From an uncultured Moraxella sp. (GTDB lineage Bacteria; Pseudomonadota; Gammaproteobacteria; Pseudomonadales; Moraxellaceae), in NCBI GenBank assembly GCA_916720335.1, contig CAKAQU010000002.1, forward strand, positions 1-33,234: a stretch of DNA of 33,234 bases, written 5' to 3'. Below are positions 8,636 to 16,906 of this stretch, piece after piece (position 1 is the stretch's first letter; every line of letters starts with the position of its first letter). Under the pieces are notes generated by a model. It saw only the letters and a program-made list of their open reading frames with translations, had not been told where the DNA came from and searched no databases. A program made the translations under genes and the position numbers.

Positions 8636-9484
8636 ATGACTATTTTATTTGCCAGTGTTGAGCTTTGCAGCCAAGATAATATTGATGATAATTTGCAAGT
8701 TATTGAGCGTGCCGTTATCGAAGCATCAGTACATCAAGCGAAATTTATCGTTCTGCCAGAAAATGCTTGTTTGATGGGCCAGCAATTACCACTTGCTTTG
8801 CGTTTCGATGAAATCTGCCACTGGTATTCTGATTTGGCAAGCCGATATCAAGTGCATCTTTTGGCAGGTACATTACCTTGTCCTTTTCGTCCTTGTGGTG
8901 AAAAAATTACCAATGGTAAGTTTCGACAAAGCAGTCTATTATTTGACCCAAATGGTATGCTTGTTGCTCGGTATGACAAAATTCATCTTTTTAAAGCAAC
9001 CGTTGCTGACGGCGTTGGTCAATACGATGAAGGGCGTACGTTTGAAGCTGGCGATACCCCGATTGTTGCACCCTGCTGGATTGATAATCAAAAAGTAAAT
9101 ATTGGTATGATGGTTTGTTTTGATGTACGTTTTTCAAGTCTTTCTAGACAACTTCGGCAACTGGGAGCAGACGTGCTTTGCCTACCATCTGCGTTTACTT
9201 ACATTACTGGCAAACTGCATTGGCAAACCCTACTACAGGCTCGGGCTTTAGACAGTCAGTGTTTGGTTATTGGTTCAGCGCAAGGTGGCAGGCATTACTT
9301 TTACCAAAAAGAAGGAGTAAAAAATCAGCGGAAAACATGGGGACACAGCATGATTGTAGACGCAAATGGTCAAGTCATTGCTAGCACACATAGCTTAAAA
9401 ACCGCTAAAAAATTTAATATCGCTTATGGCGAACTTGATTTGGATAAGCAACAAAAAATTCGGCAATCTTTGCCGCTATTTTAG
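8636..9484 (+). CDS. Carbon-nitrogen hydrolase (nitrilase superfamily, Nit-like)
   Basis: A cytoplasmic amidase of the nitrilase superfamily, in the branch containing Nit1/Nit2, which hydrolyse deaminated glutathione or omega-amides. The catalytic triad is complete: Glu42 in LPENAC, Lys115 in YDKIHLF and Cys161 in MVCFDVRF. The 282-residue length is typical. Later motifs include LPSAFT, HWQTLLQARALD and WGHSMIVDANG. The ATG lies just after the T-run of the preceding terminator, leaving no room for its own promoter there. Transcription must come from read-through or from a promoter inside the OmpW-family gene. The VOC gene follows eight bases after the stop, so the two form an operon. The exact substrate is inferred only from family resemblance. 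Confidence 0.9.
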   Translation: MTILFASVELCSQDNIDDNLQVIERAVIEASVHQAKFIVLPENACLMGQQLPLALRFDEICHWYSDLASRYQVHLLAGTLPCPFRPCGEKITNGKFRQSSLLFDPNGMLVARYDKIHLFKATVADGVGQYDEGRTFEAGDTPIVAPCWIDNQKVNIGMMVCFDVRFSSLSRQLRQLGADVLCLPSAFTYITGKLHWQTLLQARALDSQCLVIGSAQGGRHYFYQKEGVKNQRKTWGHSMIVDANGQVIASTHSLKTAKKFNIAYGELDLDKQQKIRQSLPLF

Positions 9485-9492
9485 GAAAGTTT

Positions 9493-9876
9493 GTGAAAAT
9501 TACTCAACTAGACCATTTGGTTTTAACCGTTCAAGATATTAATCAAACAATTAATTTTTATACCAAAATATTATTGATGACTGAAATAACTTTTGGTAAC
9601 AACCGAAAAGCGTTGCAATTTGGCAAGCAAAAAATTAACCTGCATCAACAAGATCAAGAAATTTTGCCTAACGCCAAACACGCAATGAGTGGCAGTGCTG
9701 ATTTGTGCTTTTTAACTGAGACGCCACTCACTGACGTCATAAAACATTTACAGAACCACCAAATCACTATCATTGCCGGTATTGTGGAACGCACAGGGGC
9801 TTTGGGCAAAATTCATTCTATTTATATCCGCGACCCCGATGGTAATCTAATAGAAATCAGTCGTTATGTTGATTAA
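9493..9876 (+). CDS. VOC-family protein, GLOD5-like
   Basis: A small glyoxalase/dioxygenase-fold (vicinal oxygen chelate) protein of 127 residues that resembles animal GLOD5 throughout, for instance LDHLVLTVQDI, RKALQFGKQKINLH and IYIRDPDGNLIEIS. Likely metal ligands are His8, His51 and Glu121, perhaps with Asp70. No reaction is established for this group. It starts with GTG; AGGAAAG, overlapping the stop codon of the upstream hydrolase, is a good ribosome-binding site and points to coupled translation. The last 20 bases overlap the 3' end of convergent gltX on the other strand, so the two messages are complementary at their ends. Confidence 0.87.
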   Translation: MKITQLDHLVLTVQDINQTINFYTKILLMTEITFGNNRKALQFGKQKINLHQQDQEILPNAKHAMSGSADLCFLTETPLTDVIKHLQNHQITIIAGIVERTGALGKIHSIYIRDPDGNLIEISRYVD

Positions 9877-11362
9877 TAAAATCAGGCAATGTTTTATTAG
9901 TTTCTTCTAATTTCTTTTGTTTCTTTTTACCAAGTCCGCCCAAGACTTCGCAAGCGTGACGAAGCCGTGCCAGCGTCATGTCTGCACCTATTAAATACAT
10001 AGCATTCATCACAGGTGTGCTGGAGCTTGAACCTGCAATGGCAATAAAAAATGGCAGAGTGAAGTCTTTTAATTTGACCTCAAAATGTGCTGCCAGACCT
10101 TTCATAACTTGATAAATATTTTCTTCACTCCAAACTGGCAAAGTTTCTAATTGCCAAGTAGTTAGATATAAAATATCTAAAATTTGCTCTTTGGTCAGTG
10201 ATTTATGGGCAAAATCCGTTTCAGTGATGTTGGGTAAATTTTGAAAATAAAAGCCCGCCCAATTCACCGCATCGGATAACGTGTTAATACGTGGCTGGAT
10301 AGCTTTGGCAATACCTGTTAGTTTATCGTCATTATAAGCCCATGATAACAAACGATTTTTCAACTCATCTGAGCTTAAACTGCGAATATATTCACCATTT
10401 AACCAGTAAAGTTTTTCAATATCAAAAACAGGTCCGCCAAGCGATACTCGTTGAATGTCAAAATCTGCAATCATTTCATCCAAACTAAATTTTTCAGCCT
10501 CATTTGACAAACTATAGCCCATGCGCCCCAAATAGTTCATTAACGCCTCTGGTAACACGCCTGCATCACGATAATAAGTGATGGATGTTGGATTTTTGCG
10601 TTTGGACAATTTAGACTTATCAGGATTACGTAGTAGTGGCATATGACATAAAACAGGCATTTCCCACCCAAAATATTCATAAAGTAACTTATGTTTTGGG
10701 GCAGAACTAATCCATTCTTCACCACGAATAACATGGCTGATTTGCATCAAATGGTCATCAACAACATTGGCTAAATGATAAGTTGGCAAACCATCCGTTT
10801 TTAATAAAACCTGCATATCCACCTGTTGCCAGGGAATGACAATTTGACCACGCAACAAATCATCAATGACGCAATCGCCCTCAGTTGGTACACGCATACG
10901 AATCACAAAAGGCTTGCCACTTTGTGCCAGTTTATCCGATTCTTCACGAGACAATGCAGCATAACGACCATCGTATTTAACAGGCAATCCTTGTGCCATC
11001 TGTTCTTCACGCATTTTGTCCAGTTCTTCTTGCGTGCAAAAACAGCGAAAAGCATGCCCTTTATCCAACAGCTCTTGGGCGTACTTTTGGTAAATCTCAC
11101 CGCGCTCTGATTGGCGATACGGAGCAAAAGGTCCCCCAATATCAGGACCTTCAGACCATGACAAACCCGTCCAACGCAGCGCATCCAAAATCATCTGTTC
11201 AGATTGTTTGGTAGAACGTACTTGGTCGGTGTCTTCGATACGTAAAATAAACTCACCGCCTAAGGATTTGGCAAATACCATATTAAATAACGCAATGTAG
11301 GCCGTACCAACATGAGGAAAACCAGTGGGTGATGGCGCAATACGAGTACGAATGGGTTTCAT
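9857..11362 (-). CDS. gltX: Glutamyl-tRNA synthetase
   Basis: Class I aminoacyl-tRNA synthetase that charges tRNA-Glu. The 501 residues carry the HIGH-type motif as PSPTGFPHVGT (11-20), the KMSKS-type motif as KLSKR (251-255), and the family segments RIEDTDQ and KTDGLPTYHLANVVDDHL. The sequence closely resembles Acinetobacter GltX from memory. An upstream TTG could add 15 residues (MFFVCCFSF...), but conserved sequence begins at MKPIRTRIAPSP and GAG sits at a suitable distance, so the ATG at 11362 is preferred. Its stop codon lies inside the convergent VOC gene. It is divergent from mogA, with a 261-base region holding several inverted repeats between them. Confidence 0.96.
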   Translation of the reverse strand: MKPIRTRIAPSPTGFPHVGTAYIALFNMVFAKSLGGEFILRIEDTDQVRSTKQSEQMILDALRWTGLSWSEGPDIGGPFAPYRQSERGEIYQKYAQELLDKGHAFRCFCTQEELDKMREEQMAQGLPVKYDGRYAALSREESDKLAQSGKPFVIRMRVPTEGDCVIDDLLRGQIVIPWQQVDMQVLLKTDGLPTYHLANVVDDHLMQISHVIRGEEWISSAPKHKLLYEYFGWEMPVLCHMPLLRNPDKSKLSKRKNPTSITYYRDAGVLPEALMNYLGRMGYSLSNEAEKFSLDEMIADFDIQRVSLGGPVFDIEKLYWLNGEYIRSLSSDELKNRLLSWAYNDDKLTGIAKAIQPRINTLSDAVNWAGFYFQNLPNITETDFAHKSLTKEQILDILYLTTWQLETLPVWSEENIYQVMKGLAAHFEVKLKDFTLPFFIAIAGSSSSTPVMNAMYLIGADMTLARLRHACEVLGGLGKKKQKKLEETNKTLPDFINQHND

Positions 11363-11412
11363 AATGTATCTCAATTTTTTAAAGGAAAAACAACAAACAA
11401 AAAACAAAAATA

Positions 11413-11450
11413 ATACAATTTGTATAATAAGTAAATTTACCTAAGTAAAT
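11413..11450. promoter_or_regulatory. Cluster of inverted repeats between gltX and mogA
   Basis: Three symmetric elements are packed together: ATACAA-T-TTGTAT (11413-11425), the perfect palindrome GTAAATTTAC (11431-11440) and ATTTAC-CTAA-GTAAAT (11435-11450). The last two share a half site. They lie 50 to 90 bases upstream of the gltX ATG, where an operator would be expected. The high A+T content makes short palindromes likely by chance, so this is only a candidate site. Confidence 0.35.
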
Positions 11451-11623
11451 CTGTTTAATTTAACCAGTTATCAAGTAATTTAAACGTGCATATAATAGCA
11501 AATCTTGCTAATATTGTCGCAAATTTTAATGATTGATTTTTTATTTTTTAAAATATTTCGCAATCACTACTACTTTTAATGCATTGATTGAACAGATAAA
11601 TTGAATAAATTGGCTTATTTTTT

Positions 11624-12226
11624 ATGACAACAACACAACCCCGACTGCCCAAAAAACTCACCATTGGACTAATTTCTATTTCTGACCGTGCAAGTCTTGG
11701 CGTTTATGAGGATAAAGGCATTCCCGCTTTAACAGATTGGTTAAAAAAAGCAATCATTGGAGATTTTGATATTCATCATGCATTGATTGCTGATGACCAA
11801 ACAACCATTGAACAAACCTTAAAACACTTTGCGGATAAGCTTGGCTGTCAGCTTATTTTAACCACAGGTGGCACAGGTCCTGCTAAACGCGACGTAACGC
11901 CTGAAGCAACACTGGCTATAGCCGACAAGGAAATGTATGGTTTTGGCGAACAAATGCGCCAAGTCAGTTTACATTTTGTGCCAACCGCGATTTTGTCTAG
12001 ACAAGTAGCGGTTGTTCGTAATGATTCTTTGATTATTAACCTTCCCGGTCAACCAAAAGCCATTAAAGAAACTTTGGAAGGGGTCAAAGATAAAGATGGT
12101 AATGTTCTGGTTAAGGGTATTTTTTCAGCGGTGGCTTATGGGGTGGAACTTATCAGTGGCGTGTATTTTGAGACTGATGCAGCTATTTGTGAAAGTTTTC
12201 GTCCAAAATCTGCCAAACGTTCTTAA
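11624..12226 (+). CDS. mogA: Molybdopterin adenylyltransferase
   Basis: Adenylates molybdopterin before molybdenum insertion in molybdenum cofactor synthesis. The sequence follows E. coli MogA closely: GLISISDRASLGVYEDKGIP near 15-34, LIADDQTTIEQ with Asp57, TGGTGPAKRD (81-90) ending in the catalytic Asp90, FGEQMRQVSLHFVPTAILSRQ, and NLPGQPKAIKE. The length of 200 residues matches the family (about 195). No strong ribosome-binding site precedes the ATG, but conserved sequence begins shortly after it. No other molybdenum cofactor gene is in the window. prlC starts 57 bases downstream on the same strand with no terminator between, so read-through is possible. Confidence 0.93.
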   Translation: MTTTQPRLPKKLTIGLISISDRASLGVYEDKGIPALTDWLKKAIIGDFDIHHALIADDQTTIEQTLKHFADKLGCQLILTTGGTGPAKRDVTPEATLAIADKEMYGFGEQMRQVSLHFVPTAILSRQVAVVRNDSLIINLPGQPKAIKETLEGVKDKDGNVLVKGIFSAVAYGVELISGVYFETDAAICESFRPKSAKRS

Positions 12227-12283
12227 AAACAATATCTTATAACTTACCTTTCATGACGCAATTTATAATTTTGGTGAAAATTT

Positions 12284-14347
12284 ATGTTTGATTTAGCCTG
12301 TGATACTCTTGATAAACACCTTTGTTTGGTAGATTTTTCCAAAACCACGCCAACCGCTTTAAATCAGCAAATCAAACAAACTTTGTCCCAAGCTGATGAT
12401 TATCTAAATCATCTACCCAAAGCTGATAACGCCAAAGACGCTCTTGTTATCATTGATACTCTAAATGAGAAAATCCATGCTTTTAGTCGAGCTTTTGGAA
12501 TTTTATCCCATTTAAATAGCGTAATGAGTAATGAGGATATTCGTCAATGCCATCATGAAGTTTTGCCAATATTATCAGATTTTTATACAAAGCTTGGACA
12601 ATCTTTAGACTTATATCATCTATATAAAAAACTTGAAAAAACACCTTCAAACGATACCGCCCTAAACCGAGCGGTAAAATTAGCTTTAGAAAGTTTTGAG
12701 CTTTCAGGTGTTAATTTAGATGACAATAAAAAAAATAAGTTTGCCGAAATTGCCAGTCGTTTGTCTGTATTATCTGCCAAGTTTTCAGACAATGCACTTG
12801 ATGCCAGTCAAGCCTTTGCCCTACCTTTAACTCAAGAACAATTATCAGGCATTACCGAAAATGGACTTAGCTTATTAAAAAGTGCTGGCGAACGTTATCG
12901 TAATACGCACCCAAATACACTTACCGCCACAGATTATGTTGCAACACTTGACATACCAATGTATTTGTCAGTGATGCAGTACGCCGATGACCGACGACTT
13001 AGAAAAACATTGTATGACGCCTATAACACCAAAGCCAGTAACCAAAGCACATTTGGGCATATGAAATTTGATAACAGCACTATCATGCTTGAAATTTTGC
13101 AACTTAGACGGCAAAAAGCACAGCTTTTAGGTTTTGATGACTATACCGAACTTTCTTTGGCAACCAAAATGGCGGATGATAAAGCCCAAATTGATGAATT
13201 TTTATATAATCTTGCCAATCACGCCATGCCATCTGCAAAAGCAGATTTGGCAGATGTAGAAATTTTAGCCAAAACATTGGGGATTGATGTTGTACAGCCT
13301 TATGACATCCCCTATCTATCTGAAAAAATTCGCCAAGAAAAATACAATATCAGCAGCGACGAACTACGTCCTTATTTTCCACTACCTGTCGTTTTGCAAG
13401 GCTTATTTGATATCATCCATCAATTGTTTGGCGTGCAATTTTCGGCACGTACGGATGTATCACTTTGGCATGATGATGTTCAATTTTTTGAAGTATTTGA
13501 AAATAATCAGTTAATTGGTGGCATTTATCTGGACTTGTTTACCCGAAATGGCAAACGTGGTGGTGCTTGGCTTTCAGGATTTCAAGACAAACATAAAAAT
13601 GCCAATGACGCCAATTCAAGATTGCCCGTTGGTTTTATTGTTGCCAATTTTACACCACCCACCCAAGACACCCCAAGTCTTTTAACCTTTGACGAAGTTA
13701 CAACACTATTTCATGAATTTGGGCATGGTTTACACCATCTTCTAACCAAAATCACCATCAGTGATGTTGCCGGCATCAATGGTGTGGAATGGGATGCAGT
13801 AGAATTACCCAGTCAATTTATGGAAAACTTTGCCATTAGCGAACAAGGCATTACCAAAATCAGTCGTCATGTTGAAACAGGTGAGCCACTTCCTAAAGAA
13901 AAGCTCACTGCGCTACAAAACGCCAAAAACTTCCAAAGCGGATTGCAAACTTTACGGCAGGTAGAATTTGCGTTGTTTGATTTAGCGGTTCATTACGTTG
14001 ATATCCATAATTATGATGAAATTTTAACCATCCAAAATCAGATTCATCAAAAGGTTGCGGTGATTCATCCCCCAAAAAACAACCGTTTTGCCAATACCTT
14101 TAGCCATATTTTTGCCGGTGGCTATGCATCTGGTTACTACTCCTATAAGTGGGCAGAACTGTTATCTGCTGATGCATTTAGCAAATTTTCAGATAATGGC
14201 ATATTGAATGCCAAGATTGGTCAAACCTTTAAAGCAGAGATTTTAGAACGTGGTGGCAGTCGCTGCGTAAAAGAAAACTTCGAAGCATTTATGGGAAGAA
14301 GTGCTGACATTACAGCGCTACTAAAACAATCTGGTTTTATTCGCTAA
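12284..14347 (+). CDS. prlC: Oligopeptidase A (M3 family metallopeptidase)
   Basis: Cytoplasmic zinc oligopeptidase that degrades short peptides, including cleaved signal peptides. The zinc site is HEFGH at residues 477-481 with the third ligand Glu507 in WDAVELPSQFMENF. The C-terminal region keeps the M3 signatures FAGGYASGYYSYKWAELLSA and ERGGSR. The 687 residues match E. coli PrlC (680). Many Lys and Asn residues reflect the AT-rich genome. GGTGA upstream supports the start. A zinc-ribbon gene of the YheV type follows 43 bases later, the same order I recall in Pseudomonas. Confidence 0.95.
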   Translation: MFDLACDTLDKHLCLVDFSKTTPTALNQQIKQTLSQADDYLNHLPKADNAKDALVIIDTLNEKIHAFSRAFGILSHLNSVMSNEDIRQCHHEVLPILSDFYTKLGQSLDLYHLYKKLEKTPSNDTALNRAVKLALESFELSGVNLDDNKKNKFAEIASRLSVLSAKFSDNALDASQAFALPLTQEQLSGITENGLSLLKSAGERYRNTHPNTLTATDYVATLDIPMYLSVMQYADDRRLRKTLYDAYNTKASNQSTFGHMKFDNSTIMLEILQLRRQKAQLLGFDDYTELSLATKMADDKAQIDEFLYNLANHAMPSAKADLADVEILAKTLGIDVVQPYDIPYLSEKIRQEKYNISSDELRPYFPLPVVLQGLFDIIHQLFGVQFSARTDVSLWHDDVQFFEVFENNQLIGGIYLDLFTRNGKRGGAWLSGFQDKHKNANDANSRLPVGFIVANFTPPTQDTPSLLTFDEVTTLFHEFGHGLHHLLTKITISDVAGINGVEWDAVELPSQFMENFAISEQGITKISRHVETGEPLPKEKLTALQNAKNFQSGLQTLRQVEFALFDLAVHYVDIHNYDEILTIQNQIHQKVAVIHPPKNNRFANTFSHIFAGGYASGYYSYKWAELLSADAFSKFSDNGILNAKIGQTFKAEILERGGSRCVKENFEAFMGRSADITALLKQSGFIR

Positions 14348-14390
14348 TGGTTTTGATTACTCAATCAACCGAGAAAACTAATGGGGAACG

Positions 14391-14636
14391 ATGATGCGAT
14401 ACCAATCAAACCGACCTAAAAGACAATTTTTGGCAGGGGTAAAATGCACAGCCTGTGGGCAACTTGATAGCACCGTTCAGATACAAATCTTTAAGCCAAA
14501 TTATGATGAATATATAGAGTGCACACTTTGTGGGCACACCGAACGTCGCCCAACCGCTGAAGAGGCTCAAAAAATACAACTTGAAAATCAACAAGATGGC
14601 ACAGGTTTGGTAAGATTTGTATCGGTAAAAATTTAA
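14391..14636 (+). CDS. YheV-family zinc-ribbon protein
   Basis: An 81-residue protein with two CxxC pairs (Cys19-Cys22 and Cys44-Cys47) spaced as in a single zinc ribbon, flanked by basic N-terminal residues and the ending GLVRFVSVKI, which fit the YheV family. Molecular function is unknown; a nucleic acid or protein contact role is only a guess. Two ATG codons stand side by side; GGGGAACG upstream fits either, and the first is listed. It probably shares a transcript with prlC. The 133 bases after it hold two inverted repeats but no clear terminator. Confidence 0.82.
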   Translation: MMRYQSNRPKRQFLAGVKCTACGQLDSTVQIQIFKPNYDEYIECTLCGHTERRPTAEEAQKIQLENQQDGTGLVRFVSVKI

Positions 14637-14678
14637 TTGGCATGATTATTGCTCTTAACGATATATCATAGTTACATA

Positions 14679-14747
14679 TTTAGTGTTATCACTAAAACAA
14701 TCCTAAACAAGTGATACAAGATTGAAAAAATAAACCGCACCAGTGCG
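14679..14747. promoter_or_regulatory. Two inverted repeats upstream of the coiled-coil membrane protein gene
   Basis: TTTAGTG-TTAT-CACTAAA (14679-14696) is a perfect 7-bp stem without a following T-run, so it fits an operator better than a terminator. CGCAC-CA-GTGCG (14736-14747) is a GC-rich island in AT-rich DNA just before the ribosome-binding site of the gene at 14770. No convincing -35/-10 pair was found nearby. Function is unproven. Confidence 0.35.
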
Positions 14748-14769
14748 CCCATTTTTAATAAGGTTTTTT

Positions 14770-16257
14770 ATGTCAGAACAAAAAAATGATACTTTGGATA
14801 ATTTGGACTACTCTATTGGCAATTTAGATTTGGACGATTTAACCGCTGACAAGCCTGCGGACATCTCTGACCTTGATGCCTTATTTGCTGAAGACCAAAA
14901 TACGCCCCAAAAAGCCGCTGACCCAACCCAAAACAGTGGAATTGATGCGGATTTTTTAAGCCAATTAGATGACATGAGCGATTTGGGAACACTCAATAAT
15001 CAGTCAGAAAAACCAGTTGATTTATCTAAAGACCAAACATCTGATTTTGATGAATTTATGAATGCTTTGGATGATATTCCTGTTGCCAATTCTGATAGTC
15101 AAAAAACCATTTCTACCTTTGAAGAAGAAAACCCGCCCACCCAAAATATTCCCGACCCTGCTGTGTTAGCAGGAGCGGCGGCAGCTACTGCGGCGGTGGT
15201 GGCAAAAAGTGAAAAACCACAAGGATTTTTTGCTAAATTATTTGGCAAAAAAGACAAAGGCGTTTCAGACAGCAAAACAAAAGCAAAACCTTTATTTGGC
15301 AACAAAAAAGCTTCGTCAGAAACTCAGCATAAAAGCCGTTTGGGTAAACTAAAAGCCACCGCAGGGATTGGCAAACCCAAAGCAGCCGATACTACTTTAG
15401 AAGAACCACAAGAACCATCTAATTTATCCAATGATACAATAGGCGCTCCTGAGACTAAACAATCAAAAGGGTTCTTTAGTGGGCGTTTTGGTAAAAAGGA
15501 AAAACCGATTACTGGCACAACCTTTGATACTCAAGAAAAAATGCCAGGTAATGGATTTGGCGATGTTCCTGATGAATTGATTAATGCATCATCTAAGCCT
15601 GCCAAAGAATCCAAGTTTAAAGCCTTTGGTGCGACCAAAAACAATAAAGCCAGCAAAACCAAACTTACCAGTGGCGCCAAATCCAGTAACGGCAATAAAA
15701 AGTCCAATGCGTTATTGATTGCTGGTTTGGCGTGCGCTTTGGCAATCGCTGGTGCCGGCTATGTGTTTTTAATGGGAGATAATTCAGCCACAAATACTCC
15801 AGCCGCAAACACTGCAAGCGTTGCACCGCCACCCGCTCAAGAGCAGCAGCCAGTAGATCCAAGTTTGCAGGGTGTGCCTGCCGATGGTCAAAATCCAGAT
15901 GCTATGGCAAACAACCCATCAGCACCTACTACTCAAGATAATGCAGCTATGCCGGGTGCCAATCCAAATGCTGGGCAGGGGGTAAATCCAGATGAGATTT
16001 TAAATGCTCAAGTACCTAGTGACCCTGCGCTGGTTAAAGAAGAAATTGACCGTTTATCTGATACTAACTCGCGCCTAAAAGAGCAAGGTAAAATTGCAGA
16101 AGACCAGTTGCAAGTTATGGAAAAATTAACCACTGCTAAAGCTGAACAAATTGCACTACTAGAAAAGCAAATTGCTGAATTAGAAAAGCAAAAAAATAAC
16201 GTGGCGATTCCCTCGCAAGGTGCAAACAATCCACCTCCTGCACAACCTGCTCAATAA
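14770..16257 (+). CDS. Single-pass membrane protein with acidic N-terminus, basic repeats and periplasmic coiled coil (unknown)
   Basis: I do not recognise a named family. The 495-residue product has an acidic, Asp/Leu-rich N-terminal third (LDLDDL, DISDLDALF, DADFLSQLDDMSDLG), then several Lys-rich copies of a loosely repeated motif such as GFFAKLFGKKDK (near 150) and GFFSGRFGKKEK (near 235), with shorter versions like PLFGNKK between them. A single hydrophobic segment lies at about 314-337, followed by a Pro/Ala/Asn/Gln-rich linker and a coiled coil from about 418 to 476 with Leu/Ile at heptad positions, ending in a Pro-rich tail. By the positive-inside rule the N-terminus is cytoplasmic. 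TAAGG seven bases before the ATG supports 14770 over an upstream in-frame GTG (14743). The overall plan recalls scaffold proteins such as FimV, but no LysM or TPR is visible, so no function is claimed. Confidence 0.75.
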   Translation: MSEQKNDTLDNLDYSIGNLDLDDLTADKPADISDLDALFAEDQNTPQKAADPTQNSGIDADFLSQLDDMSDLGTLNNQSEKPVDLSKDQTSDFDEFMNALDDIPVANSDSQKTISTFEEENPPTQNIPDPAVLAGAAAATAAVVAKSEKPQGFFAKLFGKKDKGVSDSKTKAKPLFGNKKASSETQHKSRLGKLKATAGIGKPKAADTTLEEPQEPSNLSNDTIGAPETKQSKGFFSGRFGKKEKPITGTTFDTQEKMPGNGFGDVPDELINASSKPAKESKFKAFGATKNNKASKTKLTSGAKSSNGNKKSNALLIAGLACALAIAGAGYVFLMGDNSATNTPAANTASVAPPPAQEQQPVDPSLQGVPADGQNPDAMANNPSAPTTQDNAAMPGANPNAGQGVNPDEILNAQVPSDPALVKEEIDRLSDTNSRLKEQGKIAEDQLQVMEKLTTAKAEQIALLEKQIAELEKQKNNVAIPSQGANNPPPAQPAQ

Positions 16258-16271
16258 AAATAACCAAATAT

Positions 16272-16303
16272 CCAAAAGCCCTTTTCAGGGCTTTTTGGTT
16301 TTG
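16272..16303 (+). terminator. Rho-independent terminator
   Basis: AAAAGCCC (16274-16281) and GGGCTTTT (16288-16295) form a stem with loop TTTTCA, followed by a T-rich run. Outer CC/GG pairs extend it with one bulged T. It ends the transcript of the coiled-coil membrane protein gene, 14 bases after its stop codon. Confidence 0.85.
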
Positions 16304-16369
16304 TTGAAATTTAAAAAAATCTATGTAACAATACCTAAATCTTTTAAAAAAATTACCCATAAATCAATT

Positions 16370-16882
16370 ATGACAACCGCCCAAAAAAGTATCAAACGTC
16401 TATTTCGTCAGTTGGCTTTTGTGCCATTTTTACACAATCGTTGGCTTACCAAAGCCGTCAAAAAAAATCTAACTGAAAAAATTCAACAAGCTGAAATTGG
16501 TCATCTTGGTGAGATTGTTTTGGTGATTGAAAACAACCTGCCAATTTACCAAGCTTATCAATATGACTGTCATCAGCGAGCTTTGGATATATTTAGTATG
16601 CAAAAAGTTTGGGATACCCAAAATAATACAGGGGTTCTAATTTATGTGAATTTATGTGAAAAAGATTTACAAATAGTCGCCGACCGTGGTATCAACCAAA
16701 AAGTTGATTCTGAAATTTGGCAAATGCTTTGCAAAGCAACTTTAAACGACTTTAAACAGGGAAATTTTCAGTTAGGCTTATCCAAATTGATTGAAGAAAT
16801 TGGACAAATTTTACAAACTTATGATGCTTGTGATGATATCAATGGCAACGAATTGGCAAATGAAGTGGTGTTTTTACATTAA
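16370..16882 (+). CDS. TPM-domain protein
   Basis: A 170-residue protein with a TPM fold (TLP18.3/Psb32/MOLO-1). Visible family features are the basic start (KSIKRLFRQLAFVPF), HLGEIVLVIENN, ALDIFSMQKVWDT, NNTGVLIYVNL and LQIVADRGINQKV. TPM proteins of this soluble type often sit beside a YgcG-like or LemA gene, but neither is seen here. Their biochemical role is not established. An in-frame ATG at 16220 would add 50 residues but lies inside the preceding gene and before the terminator, so 16370 is chosen even though no ribosome-binding site is visible. The next small gene begins 24 bases after its stop, which suggests a two-gene unit. Confidence 0.8.
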   Translation: MTTAQKSIKRLFRQLAFVPFLHNRWLTKAVKKNLTEKIQQAEIGHLGEIVLVIENNLPIYQAYQYDCHQRALDIFSMQKVWDTQNNTGVLIYVNLCEKDLQIVADRGINQKVDSEIWQMLCKATLNDFKQGNFQLGLSKLIEEIGQILQTYDACDDINGNELANEVVFLH

Positions 16883-16906
16883 ATTAATAAACCCAAGGAA
16901 TGATTG

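Noticed and set aside
10826..11214. Overlapping open frames on both strands within gltX
   Set aside because: They lie inside the conserved GluRS catalytic domain and carry no recognisable domain.
11363..11407. Fifteen-residue N-terminal extension of GltX from a TTG codon
   Set aside because: The added residues are encoded by AT-rich upstream DNA, do not resemble GluRS, and a better ATG with GAG upstream starts at conserved sequence.
16220..16369. Fifty-residue N-terminal extension of the TPM protein
   Set aside because: It would begin inside the preceding gene and run through the terminator hairpin; its sequence is low-complexity and not typical of the family.
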